A stretch of 64,000 nt of DNA from Vibrio splendidus (GTDB taxonomy: Bacteria > Pseudomonadota > Gammaproteobacteria > Enterobacterales > Vibrionaceae), in contig NZ_CP031056.1 of the NCBI RefSeq assembly GCF_003345295.1, positions 806,001-870,000 of the forward strand, read 5' to 3'. Within the stretch, counting starts at the first letter, position 1. Each line of letters begins with the position of its first letter. A program made the translations under genes and the position numbers. Positions 33,605-42,563 of the stretch are shown here, piece by piece. The notes beneath the pieces are model-generated. The model made no database searches and was not told the DNA's origin. It saw only the letters and a program-made list of their open reading frames with translations.

Positions 33605-34570
33605 TTATGACTGAGAGACATCACGATAAAAATAACGTTCACAAGTACGTGGATTCATGCGCTTAATGACGTTTGATATTAAGGCGATAACCAGCACTGA
33701 GAATACTAACCTTCCCCAAAATATGGTGTAAAAATCAGCCCCAATTAACATGATCAAAAGTGTATCTTCAATCAAACTGTGGAGTAGATTGAGCAGCATG
33801 ATTGCAGTGAATACATCCCTCGCCGAGATATGTCCCTTTTTAGCTTCATTGATCAATAAGCCGCCGCCAAACGAAAGACCAAGCGTGATTCCAATAATGG
33901 TTAGGTTAGTCGCGTCTTTGCTGATTCCGAGTAGTCTCAAGAATGGTCTTAACAATATTGCCATGAGCTTTTCAACGCCTAGAATTTTTAAAATCTTGAG
34001 TAGCAGTAATAGTGCTGATATCACCATGAAGATAACGGCAAAGCTCTTTAGCTGCTCAATAGCCCATCCAAGATAGCTCGTGTCTCCAGATACTTCAGGC
34101 TGCCAAAGCACGGTTGCTGGGTAGTTGAGCAAATCCCCGTATTGATAACTGAGATTGAGTAACCATGCCAGCACCAAGCTACCACCGACTCTCACTGATA
34201 GGGTAGCCAGCCAACTCACACCCGCCTTTTTAGCTATTGCACCCTCAATCGGTAATGAATGCGCTAGTAGCATCATGCTGCCTAAAACCGAGGCTTGAGC
34301 AACCGTTAAGGGAGCATCGGAATTAATAAGAATAATCAGCCCCGCATAGATGTTAGTGAGTATGGTTGTTGCCCATACCAAGCCCATTTCTTTCGGTAAT
34401 CCGACGCTTTCCATTATTGGGCTTAGCCATTCGCTAAGAATTACGACGCCGCCAAGTTCTTCAACGACCTTTATCACGATGATGATTGGAATCATGATTC
34501 GGAAAAGAGTCGAGGTGACATCGAAAATCTCTCTGAGGAGTTCTTTAAAAAATTGATAGATTGATTTCAT
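33605..34570 (-). CDS. Nucleoside-recognition/gate-domain membrane protein
   Basis: The protein (321 residues from the ATG at 34570; another start four codons up is possible) has two blocks of helices with the gate-domain look, VWATTILTNIYAGLIILINS and TIIGITLGLSFGGGLLINEA. This pattern is found in YjiH-like and nucleoside-recognition (PF07670) proteins. It is probably an inner-membrane transporter of unknown substrate. It is divergent from the Lrp-type regulator, 150 bp away, which probably controls it. Confidence 0.75.
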   Translation of the reverse strand: MKSIYQFFKELLREIFDVTSTLFRIMIPIIIVIKVVEELGGVVILSEWLSPIMESVGLPKEMGLVWATTILTNIYAGLIILINSDAPLTVAQASVLGSMMLLAHSLPIEGAIAKKAGVSWLATLSVRVGGSLVLAWLLNLSYQYGDLLNYPATVLWQPEVSGDTSYLGWAIEQLKSFAVIFMVISALLLLLKILKILGVEKLMAILLRPFLRLLGISKDATNLTIIGITLGLSFGGGLLINEAKKGHISARDVFTAIMLLNLLHSLIEDTLLIMLIGADFYTIFWGRLVFSVLVIALISNVIKRMNPRTCERYFYRDVSQS

Positions 34571-34723
34571 AGTTACGACCATGGTTCGATTGTTTGGAAT
34601 GAGAAGATCTTACCTTGATTATTGTGATGGTTATTTCAAAATCTATATCAATATTCGACTGCAATTTTTTATTTGTCGTAGTATTCGAAATTATTGGTCA
34701 CGAAATTAGAGCTTTGAGAAATT

Positions 34724-35191
34724 ATGGAAATTGATCGTATAGATAGGAATATTCTCGTTGAACTGCAGAAGAACAACCGAATCCCAAACCTCACATTGGC
34801 TGAGATGGTTGGGTTATCGCCTCCGGCTTGCTTAAAGCGAGTGAAACGATTGAGAGAGGAAGGCGTGATTGTGAATGATGTGTCTATCATCAACCCAGAA
34901 CTTACAGGCAGTAAGATGACTTTGGTTGTGTCCGTAGAAATGGAACGAGACCGAGGGGATATTTATCAGATCTTTCGCCATTCTATTTCGAAGGCGTCAG
35001 AGGTCACGCAGTGCTATCAGATATCGGGCAGTTTTGACTTCATGTTGATTGTCACGGTCAAAGACATTCAAGCCTACGAAGATTTTGTTGAACGAGTACT
35101 GCGCAAAGATTTAAACATTCGCAAGTTCCATACCTCTGTTTCTATGAGAACCGTGAAATTTACCACTGCAGTTAACTTAGATGAGTCATGA
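34724..35191 (+). CDS. Lrp/AsnC-family transcriptional regulator
   Basis: The 155-residue protein starts with EIDRIDRNILVELQKNNRIP and an N-terminal helix-turn-helix (LAEMVGLSPPACLKRVKRL). The C-terminal ligand-binding RAM domain includes FDFMLIVTVKDIQAYEDFVE. Such regulators respond to amino acids. It is divergent from the gate-domain membrane-protein gene, suggesting local control of that transporter. GAGAAATT precedes the ATG. Confidence 0.92.
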   Translation: MEIDRIDRNILVELQKNNRIPNLTLAEMVGLSPPACLKRVKRLREEGVIVNDVSIINPELTGSKMTLVVSVEMERDRGDIYQIFRHSISKASEVTQCYQISGSFDFMLIVTVKDIQAYEDFVERVLRKDLNIRKFHTSVSMRTVKFTTAVNLDES

Positions 35192-35205
35192 CCGCTAATT
35201 TGAGT

Positions 35206-35225
35206 AGAGAAGAGAAGAGAAGAGA
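35206..35225. repeat. Four tandem copies of AGAGA (5 bp)
   Basis: A short exact tandem repeat, located just after the Lrp gene. It is part of the wider set of gene-end microrepeats in this window. Confidence 0.8.
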
Positions 35226-35378
35226 AAAGACGTGAAGCTCTGAGCTTTGTGAGGTGTCAGGCGTATTTTTGTATAAATAGCAGGCATTTACATAAAATGT
35301 GACGTTCACATTTTGTCATAACTTTAATAATTGTATATATTCCTCGCCTAAAACAATAATTAACAAAAGTTAATATAA

Positions 35379-36941
35379 ATGACTGTCAGTTCATCTTCTC
35401 AATCTCGTGAAACGCTTCTAAGCGAAAACGAACAACTTGTCTCGACTACCGACCTTAAAGGTGTGATTACTTACAGTAATGATGCTTTTTGTCGCATCGC
35501 AGAATACAGCCAACAAGAATTGCTAGGGCAACATCACAATATCGTGAGGCACAATGATATGCCCAAAGCGGCTTTTGCCGATATGTGGGTTAACCTAAAG
35601 CAGGGTAAAGCGTGGCGCGGTATCGTAAAAAATAAAACCCAATCTGGTGGTTACTACTGGGTTGATGCTTACGTTACCCCTATTTATGATGGCGGGAAGG
35701 TGAGTGGCTACCAATCGGTTCGTGTTAAGCCTAAAAACGAATGGGTACAAGTCGCGGATAAGGCTTACCAAAGCTTATTGAAGGCTGAGAAGTCGGGGCG
35801 TCAATGGTCGTTACAGATCAGTGACAGTGTTCGTTACGCAGTGTTACTCGGTTCTTTAGCAGCCCCTTTGATTTCAAACCTAATCGAAGTAGGGCAAGTA
35901 TCGCAATGGTTATTGAGCTTACTTCCTGTTTCCGCATTAGCATTGCTTTTCCGACAAGAGCTCATTGATACTCCATTGCAGTTAAAAAAGCTGCAATCTA
36001 AATTCGATAGTGTCAGTCGCCTTGTCTATTCAGGCAATAGTCAGTTCTCTGTTGCCGATTTTCACTTAAAATTATTGTCTGCAAGAATCCGCACGGTACT
36101 AGGTCGCATGACAGACTCAGCCAAGCCACTACAGGATTTGGCGGACAACCTGAATGCCACGTCATTTGAAGTATCAGAAGCCTTAGACCAACAAACAAAA
36201 GATATCCTTCAAGTACGAGAGGCGACTGAAGAGGTTGAAGTAACCGCGAATGAGGTCTCTTCTCGTACAGAAGAAGCGCACCAGATTGTTGATGTGACTT
36301 TGCAAACCTGTGCTGGCGCTAAAGAGAGTATTAATCAAACCCATCTAAATTTAGAAAGCTTAGCTTCACAGGCTGAAAAGGCGACTCAAACGACTTACCA
36401 ATTGAGCGACCAAGCGCAGAGCGTAAGCAAGATAATGGAAGAGATTGGTGGAATCGCCGAACAGACCAACTTGTTGGCACTAAACGCAGCAATTGAAGCG
36501 GCTAGAGCGGGCGAGCAAGGACGAGGCTTTGCGGTGGTTGCCGACGAAGTACGTGCGCTATCGGGTCGCACGTCAAAGGCGACGGTTCAGATCAAAGAGA
36601 GTATCGACACCATGCTAGCGACGATTGAAGGCTGGCAAAAGGATATTCTGGCGAACCGAGAGCAAACGGACGCGTGTGGTGATGTGGCGAAGGTGAGTGC
36701 AGAGCGCTTGTCTGAAGTCGAAACTTTAATGCAATCGATGAACGATTTGATGCAGTCGGTTGAAAGCTCCGCGCATAAACAGCGTCAGCTATCGAGTGAT
36801 GTAAACCTGCATATGCAGTCTATCGCGTCGACCGCCGAGCAAAACTTAGTGGCAACGCATTCCGTGAAAGATCACTCCACTGAGCTAAAAGAGCAAGTGA
36901 ATGAGTTCTATCACTTGGCGAAGCGCTTCGAAGAGAAATAA
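35379..36941 (+). CDS. Aer-like methyl-accepting chemotaxis protein
   Basis: This 520-residue protein has an N-terminal PAS domain (about 18-120; GVITYSNDAFCRIAEYSQQE, then RHNDMPKAAFADMW), two membrane helices (about 155-190) and a signalling domain. The conserved hairpin tip is intact (EQTNLLALNAAIEAARAGEQ, then GRGFAVVADEVR). Redox or energy sensing, like Aer with a flavin, is likely from the PAS type. There is no periplasmic ligand domain. Confidence 0.92.
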   Translation: MTVSSSSQSRETLLSENEQLVSTTDLKGVITYSNDAFCRIAEYSQQELLGQHHNIVRHNDMPKAAFADMWVNLKQGKAWRGIVKNKTQSGGYYWVDAYVTPIYDGGKVSGYQSVRVKPKNEWVQVADKAYQSLLKAEKSGRQWSLQISDSVRYAVLLGSLAAPLISNLIEVGQVSQWLLSLLPVSALALLFRQELIDTPLQLKKLQSKFDSVSRLVYSGNSQFSVADFHLKLLSARIRTVLGRMTDSAKPLQDLADNLNATSFEVSEALDQQTKDILQVREATEEVEVTANEVSSRTEEAHQIVDVTLQTCAGAKESINQTHLNLESLASQAEKATQTTYQLSDQAQSVSKIMEEIGGIAEQTNLLALNAAIEAARAGEQGRGFAVVADEVRALSGRTSKATVQIKESIDTMLATIEGWQKDILANREQTDACGDVAKVSAERLSEVETLMQSMNDLMQSVESSAHKQRQLSSDVNLHMQSIASTAEQNLVATHSVKDHSTELKEQVNEFYHLAKRFEEK

Positions 36942-36974
36942 CCGTTAAAGACAAGCTGAATGAGAGATAAGAGA

Positions 36975-37003
36975 AAGCCTTGCGAAATTTGCAGGGCTTT
37001 TTT
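36975..37003 (+). terminator. Terminator after the Aer-like gene
   Basis: AAAGCCTTGC and GCAGGGCTTT pair with one wobble, followed by TTT. Confidence 0.8.
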
Positions 37004-37110
37004 ATAAGTTAGTATTATCGGTTTGTAAATCTTTGAAACAAAAATAGAACACCGTTCAATTACCGTTGAGTTACACTTCTAACATCCTAATCAAATTTTG
37101 AGTTACCGAG

Positions 37111-37764
37111 ATGCGCCCCCTTATTTTTACCGTTTTTTGTTTCAGTCTTATGAGTTTCCCAAGCTTAGCTTCAAAGGGTTCTCACTATCTCTATACGGGA
37201 TATCAGAATACACGAGTCAGTGACGATGGCTTTCAAGATTACTTTGAAGGTTCTTACAATAACTCAGGCAGTAAGCAACTTTACGGCGGCTATTTCGGGG
37301 GGAATTATGCTGTAACGGATTCTCTGTTTGTTGGTTTCGACTCTTCGAAGACCACACGATCTTCAACGACTTTGTCCGATATGTCTATTCAATTGGGTTG
37401 GTACCAGTCGATCACTCAACAGGTTGAACTGTACGCTTCTGTAGGCGTTAACTGGGTGAAACCTAAGAGACGCTCTTCGTGCCGAAATGATAGCATTCTT
37501 GACCCATGTAACAGGGAAACCAGTAAAAACTACGATGAAGGGTTTATCGGTGAAGTAGGCTCTGTGGTTTCGATTAACGAACGTTGGTCGCTACAACCGT
37601 TTTACAGTTATACAGATACCTATGAACATGGTTTAAATAGCTTGGGGGTTGTTAGTTCGGTTAAGATTATCTCATGGCTTGCCGTTGATGCAGGTTATGA
37701 CTACACCTATAGCAAAAACCTAAAGCAAAACACCGTTAGAGTCGGTGCGCGGTTTAGCTTCTAG
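37111..37764 (+). CDS. Outer-membrane beta-barrel protein (small porin-like)
   Basis: The 217-residue protein has a signal peptide ending near SLASKG, followed by alternating strand sequence and a C-terminal VRVGARFSF ending in Phe, the signature of an outer-membrane barrel. An eight-strand OmpA/OmpX-like size is plausible. It has two Cys near the middle (SSCRND, DPCNRE), likely a surface-loop disulfide. Function unknown. No operon partner. Confidence 0.75.
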   Translation: MRPLIFTVFCFSLMSFPSLASKGSHYLYTGYQNTRVSDDGFQDYFEGSYNNSGSKQLYGGYFGGNYAVTDSLFVGFDSSKTTRSSTTLSDMSIQLGWYQSITQQVELYASVGVNWVKPKRRSSCRNDSILDPCNRETSKNYDEGFIGEVGSVVSINERWSLQPFYSYTDTYEHGLNSLGVVSSVKIISWLAVDAGYDYTYSKNLKQNTVRVGARFSF

Positions 37765-37769
37765 TCTCT

Positions 37770-37818
37770 AACAGATAACAGATAACAGATAACAGACAAC
37801 AGATAACAGCCAACAGAT
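37770..37818. repeat. 7-bp tandem repeat AACAGAT, seven units
   Basis: Seven contiguous units, five of them exact AACAGAT and two variants (AACAGAC, AACAGCC). They start six bases after the stop codon of the barrel gene and end just before the terminator. Confidence 0.9.
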
Positions 37819-37823
37819 ACAAA

Positions 37824-37851
37824 AAAGCCCCGCATTTTTATACGGGGCTTT
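37824..37851. terminator. Terminator between the barrel gene and tkt
   Basis: AAAGCCCCG and CGGGGCTTT pair around a short AT-rich loop. On the minus strand six T's follow, so it closes the transketolase operon and probably the barrel gene. Confidence 0.85.
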
Positions 37852-37895
37852 CAGTATGCATCAACCCATTTAAGGGTGAGGCAATTTAATCAAGA

Positions 37896-39887
37896 CTAAG
37901 CAAGAATCTCTTTCGCTGTGTTTACTACGTTTTCAGTAGTGAAACCAAACATCTTGAATAGCTCGCCTGCTGGTGCAGATTCGCCGAACGTTGTCATGCC
38001 GATGATCTTGCCACCGAAGCCAACGTACTTGTACCAGAAGTCAGCGATGCCAGCTTCTACTGCGATACGTGCTGTTACGTCAGCTGGAAGCACAGACTCA
38101 CGGTATTCAGCGTCTTGCTTATCGAAAGCGTCAGTTGCAGGCATAGATACTACGCGCACCGCTTTACCTTCAGCTGTTAGTTCAGCAGCAGCGCTAACCG
38201 CTAGCTCAACTTCAGAACCCGTTGCAATGATGATTAGCTCTGGCTTGCCAGCACAATCTTTCAGGATGTAACCACCCTTAGCGATGTTTGCTACTTGCTC
38301 AGCGTCACGATCTTGTTGTGCTAGGTTTTGACGAGAGAAGATAAGTGCAGAAGGACCATCTTTACGCTCGATTGCCAGTTTCCAAGCAACAGCAGACTCA
38401 ACTTGGTCACATGGGCGCCATGTGCTCATGTTTGGAGTCAGACGTAGAGATGCGATCTGCTCAACCGGTTGGTGAGTTGGACCATCTTCGCCAAGACCGA
38501 TAGAGTCATGTGTGTAAACTTGGATGTTCTGAGTTTTCATCAGAGCAGCCATACGCATTGCGTTACGCGCGTATTCCATAAACATTAGGAACGTTGCGCC
38601 GTATGGTACGAAACCACCGTGCAGAGCGATACCGTTCATGATAGCCGTCATACCGAATTCACGTACACCGTAGTGGATGTAGTTACCAGAGAAATCATTT
38701 GCTTCAAGAGACTTAGAACCAGACCACATAGTCAGGTTAGAAGGCGCAAGGTCAGCAGAGCCGCCCATGAATTCAGGTAGCATAGCACCGAACGCTTCTA
38801 GAGCATTTTGAGATGCTTTACGTGATGCGATGTTTGCTGGGTTAGCTTGAAGGTCAGCAATGATTGCGTTTGCTTTCTCTTCCCATTCAGCAGGAAGATC
38901 ACCGTTTACGCGGCGTTTGAATTCAGCTGCCAGCTCAGGGTATGCTGCTTCATAAGCTGCAAGTTTCTCGTTCCACGCTGCTTCCTTAGCTGCGCCTGCT
39001 TCTTTCGCATCCCACTCTGAGTAAACTTCCGACGGAATTTCAAAAGGACCGTGCTCCCAACCTAGTTGCTTACGAGTTGCTGCGATTTCGTCAGCGCCTA
39101 ATGGTGCACCGTGACAGTCGTGCGTACCTGCTTTGTTTGGAGAACCAAAGCCGATTACTGTTTTAGTACAGATTAGAGTCGGACGAGGATCCGCTTTAGC
39201 TGCTTCGATAGCCGCGTTGATAGCGTCAGCATCGTGACCATCAACTGCTGGGATTACGTGCCAGCCGTAAGCTTCAAAACGCTTAGGTGTATCGTCAGAG
39301 AACCAACCTTCAACTTCGCCATCGATAGAGATGCCGTTGTCATCCCAGAAAGCAACCAGCTTACCAAGACCTAGCGTACCCGCTAGAGAACATGCTTCGT
39401 GAGAGATACCTTCCATCAGACAGCCATCACCCATGAATGCATAAGTGTAGTGGTCTACGATGTCGTGGCCTTCTTTGTTGAACTGTGCTGCTAGCGCTTT
39501 CTCAGCCATCGCCATACCAACAGCGTTAGTGATGCCTTGACCTAGAGGACCAGTCGTTGTTTCGATACCTGGTGCGTAGCCGTACTCTGGGTGACCTGGA
39601 GTCTTAGAGTGCAGTTGACGGAAGTTCTTAAGGTCTTCAATTGAAAGCTCGTAACCTGCTAGGTGAAGCAGAGAGTAAATCAGCATAGAGCCGTGGCCGT
39701 TAGACAGGATAAAACGGTCGCGGTCAGCCCATTCTGGGTTTGACGGGTTGTGGTTTAGGTGAGAGCGCCAAAGTACTTCAGCGATGTCAGCCATACCCAT
39801 AGGTGCGCCAGGGTGACCAGAGTTTGCTTGTTGTACGCCGTCCATGCTTAGAGCACGGATCGCGTTAGCTAGATGTTTGCGGTTCAT
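37896..39887 (-). CDS. tkt: Transketolase
   Basis: From the ATG at 39887 (GGAAG before it) the protein has 663 residues, as usual for transketolase. It opens NRKHLANAIRALSMDGVQ, and the TPP-binding region GDGCLMEGISHEACSLAGTL and the active-site region DSIGLGEDGPTHQPVEQ are intact. It transfers two-carbon units between sugar phosphates in the pentose phosphate pathway. It lies 50 bp downstream of transaldolase on the same strand; the pair works in sequence. Confidence 0.97.
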   Translation of the reverse strand: MNRKHLANAIRALSMDGVQQANSGHPGAPMGMADIAEVLWRSHLNHNPSNPEWADRDRFILSNGHGSMLIYSLLHLAGYELSIEDLKNFRQLHSKTPGHPEYGYAPGIETTTGPLGQGITNAVGMAMAEKALAAQFNKEGHDIVDHYTYAFMGDGCLMEGISHEACSLAGTLGLGKLVAFWDDNGISIDGEVEGWFSDDTPKRFEAYGWHVIPAVDGHDADAINAAIEAAKADPRPTLICTKTVIGFGSPNKAGTHDCHGAPLGADEIAATRKQLGWEHGPFEIPSEVYSEWDAKEAGAAKEAAWNEKLAAYEAAYPELAAEFKRRVNGDLPAEWEEKANAIIADLQANPANIASRKASQNALEAFGAMLPEFMGGSADLAPSNLTMWSGSKSLEANDFSGNYIHYGVREFGMTAIMNGIALHGGFVPYGATFLMFMEYARNAMRMAALMKTQNIQVYTHDSIGLGEDGPTHQPVEQIASLRLTPNMSTWRPCDQVESAVAWKLAIERKDGPSALIFSRQNLAQQDRDAEQVANIAKGGYILKDCAGKPELIIIATGSEVELAVSAAAELTAEGKAVRVVSMPATDAFDKQDAEYRESVLPADVTARIAVEAGIADFWYKYVGFGGKIIGMTTFGESAPAGELFKMFGFTTENVVNTAKEILA

Positions 39888-39936
39888 AATTGCTTCCAAA
39901 ATTGATTCGAAATTAAAAATTCGTGGATAGATGTAA

Positions 39937-39961
39937 AAGAGGAACGAAATTCGTTCCTCTT
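39937..39961 (-). terminator. Hairpin between tal and tkt
   Basis: AAGAGGAACG and CGTTCCTCTT form a perfect 10-bp stem, with a short T-stretch following on the minus strand. It may reduce read-through from tal into tkt or shield the mRNA. Confidence 0.6.
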
Positions 39962-39977
39962 ATTTATTCGGTAGTGA

Positions 39978-40928
39978 TTACAGCTTAGCTGCGATCATGT
40001 CTTCTAGTTTGCCTTGGTCAACGGCGAAGTTACGGATGCCTTCAGCTAGCTTCTCTACAGCCATTGGGTCTTGGTTGTGATCCCATAGGAACTCAGCGTG
40101 AGTCATTGCAGCAGGACGCTCTTTAGTACCGTTAGAGTCGATTAGCTTTTCTACTACTTCGCCTTCAGCTGCTTCTAGGTCAGCTAGAAGTTGAGGAGCG
40201 ATAGTTAGACGGTCACAACCAGCAAGTTCAAGGATCTCGCCGATGTTACGGAAGCTTGCGCCCATAACAACAGTCTTGTAGCCGTGCTCTTTGTAGTAGT
40301 TGTAGATCTCTGAAACAGAGATTACGCCTGGATCTTCTGAAGCTTCGAAATCACGGCCTTCTTTCGCTTTGTACCAGTCCATGATGCGACCAACGAAAGG
40401 AGAGATAAGGAATACGCCAGCTTCAGCACAAGCGCGAGCTTGAGCGAAAGAGAATAGAAGCGTTAGGTTACAGTTGATGCCTTCTTTCTCTAGGATTTCA
40501 GCAGCACGGATGCCTTCCCAAGTAGAAGCCAGTTTGATAAGGATGCGGTCGTTAGTGATGCCAGCGTCGTTGTACATTTTGATAAGTTGACGAGCTTTAG
40601 CAACGCTGCCTTCCATGTCGTAAGAAAGACGAGCATCTACTTCAGTAGAGATACGGCCAGGTACAACGTTAAGGATTTCTTTACCGATGTTCACGTTAAG
40701 CATGTCACAAGTGTCTTGAACTTGTTGTGCTTTATCAGCGCTTTGCGCTTTAGCGTATTCGATAGAAGCATCGATTAGAGGTGCGTACTCAGCAATTTGA
40801 GCGGCTTTAAGAATTAGAGATGGGTTAGTTGTTGCATCTTCCGGAGTGTACTTGCTGATAGCTTCGATATCGCCAGTGTCAGCTACAACAGTTGTTAGTT
40901 TACGAAGTTGCTCTAATTTATTGCTCAT
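39978..40928 (-). CDS. tal: Transaldolase
   Basis: From the ATG at 40928 (AGGATGATCAAA before it) the protein has 316 residues, the usual size. It starts SNKLEQLRKLTTVVADTGD, and the Schiff-base lysine lies in ILIKLASTWEG. The family-typical LTLLFSFAQARACAEAG and SPFVGRIMDWYK are clear. The longer ORF from 40988 has no ribosome site and includes a foreign-looking extension. It interconverts sugar phosphates with the adjacent transketolase. A SorC-type regulator is divergent. Confidence 0.97.
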   Translation of the reverse strand: MSNKLEQLRKLTTVVADTGDIEAISKYTPEDATTNPSLILKAAQIAEYAPLIDASIEYAKAQSADKAQQVQDTCDMLNVNIGKEILNVVPGRISTEVDARLSYDMEGSVAKARQLIKMYNDAGITNDRILIKLASTWEGIRAAEILEKEGINCNLTLLFSFAQARACAEAGVFLISPFVGRIMDWYKAKEGRDFEASEDPGVISVSEIYNYYKEHGYKTVVMGASFRNIGEILELAGCDRLTIAPQLLADLEAAEGEVVEKLIDSNGTKERPAAMTHAEFLWDHNQDPMAVEKLAEGIRNFAVDQGKLEDMIAAKL

Positions 40929-41054
40929 TTTGATCATCCTATGTATCGCAGAACACCTCTTTAATGGGAGAGGTGTGGGCATTTGCAAGCGAACTAATGA
41001 AGTTCCTCATGGTTGTACCAGTGAGCCTAACTTACATTAATTTAAATTTTTCTC

Positions 41055-41089
41055 CGAACGAACATTTGCACAGAACATTTGTTCGCTCG
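41055..41089. promoter_or_regulatory. Operator-like inverted repeat before tal
   Basis: CGAACGAACATTTG and CATTTGTTCGCTCG form arms of 14 bp with 12 matches. It includes GAACATTTGCAC and GAACATTTGTTC, the latter near-palindromic. Together with the copy at 41267 it suggests a SorC/DeoR-type regulator binding site. Confidence 0.6.
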
Positions 41090-41266
41090 ATGAGTAAATG
41101 ATGTAGCCATATTTATCCGATCTAGCCCCAAAGTCAACGGTAAATAGTGCCGTATGGTGACTTCAGTCAAATATATTTCGCTCTAGTAATCATGGGGTAT
41201 GCAAGCAAACGTTTAACGAACAAAGTGAGGTGAATTAATCAACAACGAAACTATGGTTATGACGCT

Positions 41267-41278
41267 GAGCAAATGTTC
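41267..41278. promoter_or_regulatory. Third GAACATTTG-type site near the SorC-type gene start
   Basis: GAGCAAATGTTC is the reverse complement of GAACATTTGCTC, matching the motifs at 41060 and 41073. It lies 110 bp before the SorC-type start. A further partial copy (ACATATGTTC) is at about 41288. Confidence 0.5.
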
Positions 41279-41387
41279 CTTGTTGTTACATATGTTCAGG
41301 GTGTAAGCTTGTGTATCACTTACTGAGCTCTCCTATATTAGGAAGTACAGCAGGTAAAATAATTGTTAAATATTGGTTGAGTGGTAT

Positions 41388-42392
41388 ATGAGTAAGAATA
41401 TCCAAGATGTTTCCGAAGAAAACACTGATCTCCTCACTGAAGTAGCCGTTGCTTACTATCAAGATGGTGCCACCCAGGAAGAGATCTCTAAAAAGTTCTC
41501 TATCTCTCGTGCAAAGGTTGGTCGAATGCTCAAGCAAGCCCGCGATGAAGGGATTGTCGAGATCACCGTGAAATACCACCCAGTATTCAGCGCGAAGATC
41601 GAACAACGTTTGATCGAACGATTTGGTGTTAAGCGTGCACTTGTTGCATTAGACCAACCGAATGAAGAGAAGCAACGACTGCAAGTGGCTGGTTTAGTCT
41701 CTAACTATCTGACGAGCACCTTAAAAAACGGCATGGTAGTCACGGTTGGCCAAGGTCGAAACGTATCGTCTGTTGCTCACCATACTGGCGTAATTACCCC
41801 ACGTGACTGTAAATTCGTATGTGGTATCGGCGGCATTCACCCAAGAGGCGGTATGTTTAACGCCGACCATATATGCAGACAGCTAGCTAAGAAGTACGGC
41901 GGATCATCTGAAACCTTGTACGCGCCTGCTTATGCTGAAAACAAAGCACAAAAATCCGCGTTCATGGAAAACAGTACTGTTAAGCAAACACTCGATCTAG
42001 CTCGTAAAGCGGATGTCGCATTAGTGGGTATCGGTGATATGAGTGAAAACAGCTATATGGTCGACTTAGGCTGGTTTACCGCGGGTGAGGTAGTACAGTC
42101 TCGTTTACTACAAGGTGTCGTCGGTGACTTTGCGGGTTATGACTTTTTCGACGTTCACGGTAAAGCTGCAAATACAGTAATGAGTGACCGTGTGATTGGT
42201 TTGGCCTTGGAAGAGTTCCGTCCTATCGCTGATGTAATCGCCATCGCTGCCGAGAACAGTAAGCCATTAGCTCTATTAGGTGCGTTAAGAACTGGAGTGG
42301 TTGACGTGATTGCGACCAGTGTAAGTAATGCATTAACGGTACTTAACTTGGATGAGCAAATGAAGCATGTTGAACTGATTGATAAAAACTAA
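41388..42392 (+). CDS. SorC-type sugar-binding transcriptional regulator
   Basis: From the ATG at 41388 the protein has 334 residues (an upstream TTG at 41373 is possible). The N-terminal helix-turn-helix includes YYQDGATQEEISKKFSISRA and KVGRMLKQARDEG. The C-terminal sugar-phosphate-binding domain starts near GVKRALVALDQP and has VTVGQGRNVSSV and ADVALVGIGDMS. Regulators of this family act on sugar-phosphate metabolism. It is divergent from tal and tkt, so it likely regulates the non-oxidative pentose phosphate pathway through the repeated motifs in the gap. Confidence 0.87.
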   Translation: MSKNIQDVSEENTDLLTEVAVAYYQDGATQEEISKKFSISRAKVGRMLKQARDEGIVEITVKYHPVFSAKIEQRLIERFGVKRALVALDQPNEEKQRLQVAGLVSNYLTSTLKNGMVVTVGQGRNVSSVAHHTGVITPRDCKFVCGIGGIHPRGGMFNADHICRQLAKKYGGSSETLYAPAYAENKAQKSAFMENSTVKQTLDLARKADVALVGIGDMSENSYMVDLGWFTAGEVVQSRLLQGVVGDFAGYDFFDVHGKAANTVMSDRVIGLALEEFRPIADVIAIAAENSKPLALLGALRTGVVDVIATSVSNALTVLNLDEQMKHVELIDKN

Positions 42393-42465
42393 AGAGAAGA
42401 CAAAGGAGATATACTTTATTGTCCTATCCCTTGTTGTTCTTACGAAAATGAGCTTCATTCGTTAC

Positions 42466-42496
42466 TAAAACGGGAATCTATCTAGGTTCCTGTTTT
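42466..42496 (+). terminator. Terminator after the SorC-type gene
   Basis: AAAACGGGAATC and GGTTCCTGTTTT pair with a few mismatches around TATCTA. The T-run is part of the stem. Stability is moderate. Confidence 0.5.
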
Positions 42497-42563
42497 GCAT
42501 TTCTGTTTATAATTTAGATGTAAAACACTGATAAAATTAACTTTATTATAGTCAGGGAGACCT

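Larger units (their letters stand above)
40929..41387. other. Regulatory region between tal and the SorC-type gene
   Basis: This 459-bp gap has no gene. It carries the GAACATTTG operator-like motifs (41055-41089 and 41267-41278) and AT-rich promoter-like stretches for both divergent genes. Confidence 0.7.

Noticed and set aside
41267..41300. Fur or CRP site near the SorC-type gene
   Set aside because: The motif fits repeated GAACATTTG copies in the same gap better than either consensus.
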